From NCBI GenBank assembly GCA_025738555.1, contig JAOVFP010000004.1, positions 1,426,001-1,490,000 on the forward strand: a stretch of DNA of 64,000 bases, written 5' to 3'. The first letter of the stretch is position 1. The number at the start of each line of letters is the position of its first letter. Shown here one piece after another: positions 58,161 to 64,000 of the stretch. The notes below the pieces were generated by a model. It searched no databases, was not told the origin of the DNA, and worked only from the letters and a program-made list of their open reading frames with translations. Position numbers and translations under genes: made by a program. The stretch is from Cyathus striatus (Eukaryota > Basidiomycota > Agaricomycetes > Agaricales > Nidulariaceae).

Positions 58161-61028
58161 TTATGCACACCTCCTGATATCCATGACCTGAATGTCCAAC
58201 TTCTCTGCATCATTCCATCTTTCTTGATTCCTGTATGTGGCTACCAGGATTTCCATACTTGAAATGGTATCAGGATGCTCTTGACCTAGAATTCTGATCC
58301 TCATTTCCATCACCTGAATCTCCAGCTTCTCTGCATCATTCCATCTTCCTTGATTCCAGTATGTGGCTGCCAGACTTGCTATGCTTGTAATGGTATGAGG
58401 ATGCTCTTGACCTAGAATTCTTATCCTCATCTCCATCACCTGAATGTTCAGCTTCTCTGCATCATTCCATTGTTCTTGATTCCTGTATGTGGCTGCCAGA
58501 TTTGCCATGCTTGTAATGGTATCAGGATGCTCTTGACCTAGAATTCTGGTGCTCATCTCCATCACCTGAACCTCCAGCTTCTCTGCATCATTCCATCTTC
58601 CTTGATTCATGTATGTGGCTGCTAGATCTCCCATGCTTGTAATGGTATCAGGATGCTCTTGACCTAGAATTCTAATTCTCATCTCCACCACCTGAATCTC
58701 CAGCTTCTTTGCATCATTCCATCTTCCTTGATCCCTGTATGTGGCTGCCAGGTTTGCCATGCTTGAAATGGTATCAGGATGCTCTTGACCTAGAATTCTT
58801 ATCCTCATCTCCATTACTTGAATGTCCAGCTTCTCTGCATCATTCCATTGTCCTTGATTCCTGTATGTGGCTGCCAGATTTGCCATGCTTGTAATGGTAT
58901 CAGGATGCTCTTGTCCTAGAAATCTGATGCTCATCTCCATCACCTGAATGTTCAGCTTCTCTGCATCATTCCATCTTCCTTGATTCCAGTATGTAGCTGC
59001 CAGGTCTCCCATGCTTGTAATGGTATCAGGATGCTCTTGACCTAGAATTCTGATGCTCATCTCCATCACCTGAATGTTCAGCTTCTCTGCATCATTCCAT
59101 CTTCCTTGATTCCAGTATATAGCTGCCAGACCTGCCATACTTGTAATGGTATCAGGATGCTCTTGACCTAGAATTCTGATTCTCATCTCCATTACCTTAA
59201 TCTCCAGCTTCTCTGCATCATTCCATCTTCCTTGATTCCTGTATTTATTTGAAAGGTTTTGCACAATAGATAGTAAATGTTTCACCTTCTCATAGACTAT
59301 TGGATTTAAATTGTGATATTCTTTCAAGTATTTCATTTCTAAATCATTTAAAGCATTGAATATGTTATTTTTCACAGTTACAAGTTCCCCCAGGCTGTGT
59401 TGTGCAATTATTAATCTATATTTTTCTTCTACATCATACTTTCCACAGTTATTCAATATATTTGCTGAAATTTTGAATATATCATCATAGTATATCTCAG
59501 GATACAAAACCCTATATTTTCCTTGATTATTAAGAACATGCTGCAGTATAGAATTCTGATAAACATATTCTTCACTAATCTCTTTATATGAAACTGAGCT
59601 TAGTATTAATCCTGCAGTATTAAATATCCATAATATCTTTTCTGTTGATGATAATCTATCTTCACAGCATAATTGTACCAATGGATGCATGCTGTATGTT
59701 GACTTCCTCATGGTTTTTTTTACCAATGAGAATGACAACAGCAACTCAATGCTTTCACTAAATTGCCAGTCATTCCAATTTCTTTGCTCATTCATGTTAA
59801 GAATTGAGCTATCCATGGTAGATAGATATGTGGGCATAGTATCATGTGTAAAGTCTTTTTTATTTTGTGGGTAATACTTGACAGCCCTCTCAAATATTGT
59901 TTCATATATATTTTCATTATGCATAAATGCAAATATATTTAACAAACATATAGCATATTTTGCTGAAGCTGCTGCTTCTTTGTCTTGTGTATTGTTACAC
60001 ATTTCCAATTTTTTTTGAATTGAGATTTCCCATGTCTTATATACAGTTTTATTGTATTTTGATGATCCTTGAAATTTTTTGTTATTTAATATTTTAGGTC
60101 TGTACTTGTTGTAGTACTTGATGAAATCATTTAGATCACATTGTGTTTGAGTAATGTATGCACCTGCCATATCAATAGCTAATGGCAAGTAGTACATTTC
60201 TTTAACTATTAGTTCAGCATCCTTCCTGTACTCTTGTTGATTACAGTCAAGTCCACTAGTTTTCAAAAGTAACTGAATGGCAGTTGCTTCTTTCATTTCA
60301 GTTACCTCCATTGAATTTTTATGAGTAGTAATTCTTCTAAGTGTATGATTTCTGCTTGTAATCAGAATATTTCCTATATCTCCAGGTGGAAGAAATTTCT
60401 CAACAATTTCTGGAGCACCATCAGCATTGTCAAAAATAACAAGCCATTCATGTTTGAGAGAAGAAATTTGATTCAAAACAACTGCAGTTGAAAATGAATA
60501 AGCCTGAGTACCAGGACTTGATTTTTGTTTGTAAATATCTTTAAGACTTTGCATCACTGTGTCTTCTGAAGTTGTGTCAATCCAAAAAATATCAGAAAAA
60601 CTGTTATAAATCACTAATTAGACCACTAGTGAAGTTAAATGACATTCTTACTATTCAGTCATTTCATCACAAAATTTTAAACAGATCTGTGTTTTTCCAA
60701 TGCCACCCATTCCATGCAAAAGAAACATTTTTCTTCCTGACTTAGTCATAGTATTGCTTTTACTAAAGTATTCATGAAGTCTCTCAAGGTATATTTCTTG
60801 TCCCACAAAGTTTTGTGATGTGCAAGCCATATTGTTCTGAAGAGGAGAAAGTGGTTCATCTTTTGGCTGGTTTGTGTTATTATTAATGATCTGCAAAATG
60901 TAATCAATTCAGGAATATGATGTAGTCCACTGTAGTACAAAAGCTACCTGAGTTTCAATATGTATGTCATTCATGTTTGGTTTATAAATGGTGAAGTCGC
61001 GAGAATTTGAAAAAGCTCCAGAAGTCAT
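58161..61028 (-). CDS. NLR-like NB-ARC/TPR protein, 919 aa, 3 exons
   Basis: Exons are 61,028-60,948, 60,890-60,652 and 60,600-58,161, with introns of 57 and 51 bp; the total of 2760 nt stays in frame. A short N-terminus (MTSGAFSNSRDFTIYKP) resembles the ~25-residue leaders of many Agaricomycete NLRs. The NB-ARC domain has HGMGGIGKTQ (Walker A, exon 2), WLVIFDNAD (Walker B), ILITSRNH, YLPLAIDMAGAYI (GLPLA-like) and MHPLVQL (MHD-like position). The C-terminal half has eight nearly identical 42-residue TPRs of the kinesin-light-chain type (consensus GRWNDAEKLEIQVMEMR and LGQEHPDTITSM) plus a partial ninth cut by the stop. Such STAND proteins act as cytoplasmic signal sensors; in fungi, roles in nonself recognition are proposed. 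No stop or frameshift is seen, unlike nearly everything around it. The ligand is unknown. Confidence 0.88.
58165..59245 (-). repeat. 126-bp coding tandem repeat (TPR array)
   Basis: Eight full units and one partial of exactly 126 bp, with very few differences between units even at synonymous sites. The array is read by the NLR-like gene. Minus-strand complements give spurious plus-strand frames. Confidence 0.9.
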
Positions 61029-61115
61029 ATTGTTGCTGATGTGCAAGTTAGCACTTAGCTGGTGAAATTGATGGATTGATGGTGGGATAAGGAAATGCAA
61101 CGTGAAAGCGCGGGT

Positions 61116-61124
61116 CTTTATATA
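61116..61124 (-). promoter_or_regulatory. TATA box of the NLR-like gene
   Basis: TATATAAAG on the minus strand, 88 bp upstream of the ATG at 61,028, just below a CpG-rich GCGCGGG stretch. Confidence 0.55.
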
Positions 61125-61129
61125 CACAA

Positions 61130-63700
61130 AAGCATGGCATAGTTTCTACTCTTAACCAATCCCACGCGAGAAATGTGTTTGAATCTAACATAAGTAACGC
61201 TGTCATATCATCATCTATTCCTGTTGTGTCCGACATGATTGCGTATGAGCTTGTTGACATGACAGTTTCAACACATGTCCCTATCTATCTGCGCGATTAC
61301 CGCGATATACCTTACATGCGCAAAGTTAGTTCACCTTTTCTCTAAGAATTTGATTTAATACCCCTAATGGTTTGACTATAAGGAAACACTTTACGCAAAC
61401 GAGCGATAAAATTACTATGCATGCAAACACAACGGGATACTGTGCCGTTGGTGTGACAAAGTCTTGATGGTCTTTTGTGATTGGAGCTTTATAAATGCTT
61501 GCTGACGCGCATGGTTATTTATATTTTACATAGCTAATAAGAGGGGAAGCTGTCACATGGAGACCAAGAACTGATTTCATATTGTACCTATGGTTTATAT
61601 AACGACATCCTGTTCTAATCATGTGTCAACACATATTATCTCTCAAGGACGATATTCAGCTTTCTTCCCGACCATCCATCGCTACACAGTCCAGTTACCC
61701 AAATTACGCATGAACTACTTACAACATCCCCTTCCTGATCTCCCACCCACTTCGTCCACCTGATGCCAAAGTGCAGTCTCTAAGAGATATCACGATACAC
61801 AGGAGGTAGCCTGTATCAAGCAAAGTCGTACGGAGCCGTACAATTTCGTCGTTGCAGATCTGAATCGTCGTTCTCACCACTGTAGAAACTGGGACCATCG
61901 GTCTCGGTGCCAGAACGTCCGAGGGCAATCAAAAGTCAGGACGAACTGAGCTTAGAGGGATGGGGAAGATCGATTGCCGAGAACATTAACGTAATTTGGG
62001 ATGGTAGAGTACTGCGAGGTGATTGAACCAGGGATGAATGTTGAGCGTTGTACGAGTACTTACAAGTCGCAGATAAGATCATGAAATAGGGACAAGCCGG
62101 TGGATGAGCCCAATAACGCGGTGGAGTCTGGTAGAGTCCCCCACAATCCCCTTCCCGATACATAACGAACACGGATCTGGTGTCCATGTCGCCTTGCTTT
62201 CCTTCACGCTTTCAGCAGGTGATCCACTTAGCATGACCGCATCGACTCCGGCCTGCGTTCTCATCCTCTTCCCCCACGTTTTCCTCGACTCCCACATCAT
62301 CCTCACGACCCCATTTCCCTATCTCATTTGATACCTTTATCTCCCACCTCCTCCCCACTCGCAATCCTCGTCACCCACAGATCTGCCTCTTAGTCCCCCA
62401 GATCATCCTCTGGTTGAGACCTGCCCCCCCTTCTAGATCTCTTGTACGCCCAATAACATCTTGCAAAGTCGAGATTCGCACCGGGTAGGAAATCCTTCGA
62501 TTAACGTTATAAAAGCCGATGGAACGCCAACAAGTGAGGGAGGAACGTATGAGGGCGATAGCAGTTGGCAAAGGATTGATAAGCTGGTGAGGTATGCTAC
62601 CATACGCTCGATCCATCAACCAAGCATTCTTCCCGCAGACCATACCCGGTAGAAGCTATACGCCTCTGAGATCCATCGCGCATCATCACGCCCAACTACC
62701 CCCTTACTCGAATCCCAGGAATCTCTCCAGCATCGAAGCATAGTTGAAGTTCGGCGTGGTGAGCGGAAATTCTCAAGTAGCGCTGTGACGAATCCTGACG
62801 ACAGGCCAGCGAGAGGGATGCGGAGGTGCGACCGGATCAGTCGAATGATGGCTGCTAGGTACGAGATAGGAGTCCAACCCCATACTCGCCAAGTGCCCAC
62901 GTCCTCCCAAGGACATCAACCGTGTACCTTTACTACAATCTCCCGCCAAGACTATGCGTTCGTCTCATCCTCTAATACCCTCCTAAGCATCTGCCATCCT
63001 CAGCTTCACGTGCTCCCCAAGTAAAGTTCGCAATAGCATTGCCGCTATATCGTCTCGATATCGATGACAGGCCCCTTCTCGACACTCTGGACTTCGTGTG
63101 GCAGCAAGACAATTGAAACCTCACTTGGAGCATGGAGAGATCGTGAAGTAGCGCTGACGATGAATTTGATACAGAGAATCGAGAGGGAAGGGTGGTGGGA
63201 TGGAGGATGTGAGAGTGTCACCATGGGCTGGCGAAGGAGTGTGCTTACGAAGTGTGGTCGTTGGCGTAGGGTCGGATGGTGGAGCTTCGAGGAGCGTTGT
63301 AGACGGAAATGCCAGCGGGAATGAGAGAAGGGTGGTGAGATGGCGGATGTACGAAAGAGGCTGATGCTGGGGTGGGAGCCACGTTCGTATTATCCCTTGA
63401 TTCTGCCCCATCCCCGTGCCCCCCTCATACCTCCCCGTTATCTCGTGCTCCCTCTTTCACCACATCCTCCTTGTTACGATCCTCACTACGTATACAACGC
63501 AGAGCTCTAGTGTCGGTCAACGAAGCCTTCGCGTGTCGTTGTAATCGTAGACAACACGAAGAAGGTGGTATGGCATCGGTGGGAGAGGGACTAACGAAGA
63601 ACAGCTGTTGTAGGAAGGTATTGGGTGCTGGGAACGGTGGGTTGAGGTTGAGGTACCTGTTTATTGTTAGTTTATGTAGCCGCCTGAAAGATTAGAACGG
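61130..63700. other. CpG-rich region, no recognised gene
   Basis: Composition resembles single-copy genomic DNA, with many CGs. Medium open frames occur on both strands (61,719-61,928, 62,079-62,306, 62,371-62,643, 62,616-62,900 minus; 62,785-63,024 plus). None shows a domain I know and no consistent splice model emerged. A diverged or degraded host gene on the minus strand between 61.7 and 62.9 kb is possible. Confidence 0.35.
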
Positions 63701-63769
63701 ACGAACATGATTCGTTCAATAGCATGATCTGTTCCACCCAGCGTTCGTGGCAGCAGCACAGTGTATACT

Positions 63770-63985
63770 CCCATTCACTTTTCCCCCGTTTACTTTGTCC
63801 CCCTCTCCGTCCATTAACTTCCCTCCTAGTCCCATTCTCCATATCCCTTCTCAACATGCATACCCAACCCCCTCCTCGCACGTACATCCAAAAAGATCTG
63901 CGCACTGTCCTGCGGGGACGCGTGCATGCGGGACATGAACTGTCGAGGTTCATATGCTCTACACCACCCATCCATCAGCTTAGCA
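63770..63985 (-). pseudogene. NAPE-PLD-like C-terminal fragment, third copy
   Basis: On the minus strand, 63,985-63,860 reads GCATATGAACCTCGACAG onward, encoding YEPRQFMSRMHASPQDSAQIF and ending at GLGM. Instead of the MHWG splice junction it joins GTTGAGAAGGGATATGGAG (63,865-63,770), the same unit seen after the duplicated promoter at 27,975-28,080. The intron ahead of YEPR is also retained at the window edge (about 63,986-64,000), so the fragment is genomic and may extend beyond the window. Confidence 0.75.
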
Positions 63986-64000
63986 CAGTAACAAAAATAA

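Noticed and set aside
58709..58894. Plus-strand frame over the NLR gene
   Set aside because: It is the complement of the 126-bp TPR repeat. The minus-strand frame has the domain evidence.
63672..63971. Minus-strand 99-codon frame at the window end
   Set aside because: It is an out-of-frame shadow of the NAPE-PLD C-terminal codons fused to a repeat unit.

Overview
The window looks like a repeat-rich, TE-dense stretch of a filamentous basidiomycete (Agaricomycetes, mushroom-type) nuclear genome. The reasons are short 50-65 bp GT-AG introns in nearly every recognisable gene, KDZ-type and hAT transposase relics, a CCHC/APE/RT/RNase H LINE, an NB-ARC-TPR (fungal NLR) gene, CorA-like and 7-TM fungal protein families, and a small secreted cysteine-rich protein. 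I see no rRNA, no convincing tRNA and no bacterial features. I cannot name the species.

Layout. 0-1 kb: minisatellites and ACTCTCACTGG repeats. 1.1-3 kb: decayed KDZ-like transposase. 4.15-7.34 kb: complete DDE transposon with terminal inverted repeats (TIRs) and a TA duplication, its transposase broken by two TGA stops. 7.3-14.9 kb: CpG-poor sequence with a degraded 7-TM gene and several repeats. 15.1-15.8 kb: an apparently intact four-exon secreted cysteine-rich protein. 16.5-22.1 kb: a near-perfect inverted repeat with ~2.2 kb arms. 24.7-26.4 and 36.2-38.0 kb: two related NAPE-PLD-like metallo-beta-lactamase pseudogenes, with further fragments at 27.8 and 63.8 kb. 28.1-33.1 kb: a CorA-like gene split by a TA-flanked element carrying a serine-rich ORF. 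31-36 kb: a cluster of TA-flanked miniature elements. 38.3-39 kb: BTB pseudogene. 39.06-45.54 kb: full-length LINE with target-site duplication. 45.5-51.6 kb: a KDZ/CxC5-type gene interrupted by a 4.4-kb hAT element and a solo LTR. 53.8-56.2 kb: HSP104 fragment, C-rich minisatellite and truncated amino-acid permease. 58.2-61.0 kb: apparently intact NLR-like NB-ARC-TPR gene. 61.1-64 kb: CpG-rich sequence with only a terminal NAPE-PLD fragment recognised.

The dominant process is transposition followed by decay. All eleven internal stop codons in the LINE frames I followed are TGA. TGA stops also break the DDE, hAT, permease and one NAPE-PLD copy, and the other NAPE-PLD copy still has CGA at the same site. 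That is what CGA-to-TGA (CpG deamination) would give. Against this background three things stand out as possibly live: the NLR gene, the secreted-protein gene, and the large CpG-rich inverted repeat.

All calls come from reading the sequence by eye and comparison with remembered families; no searches were run.
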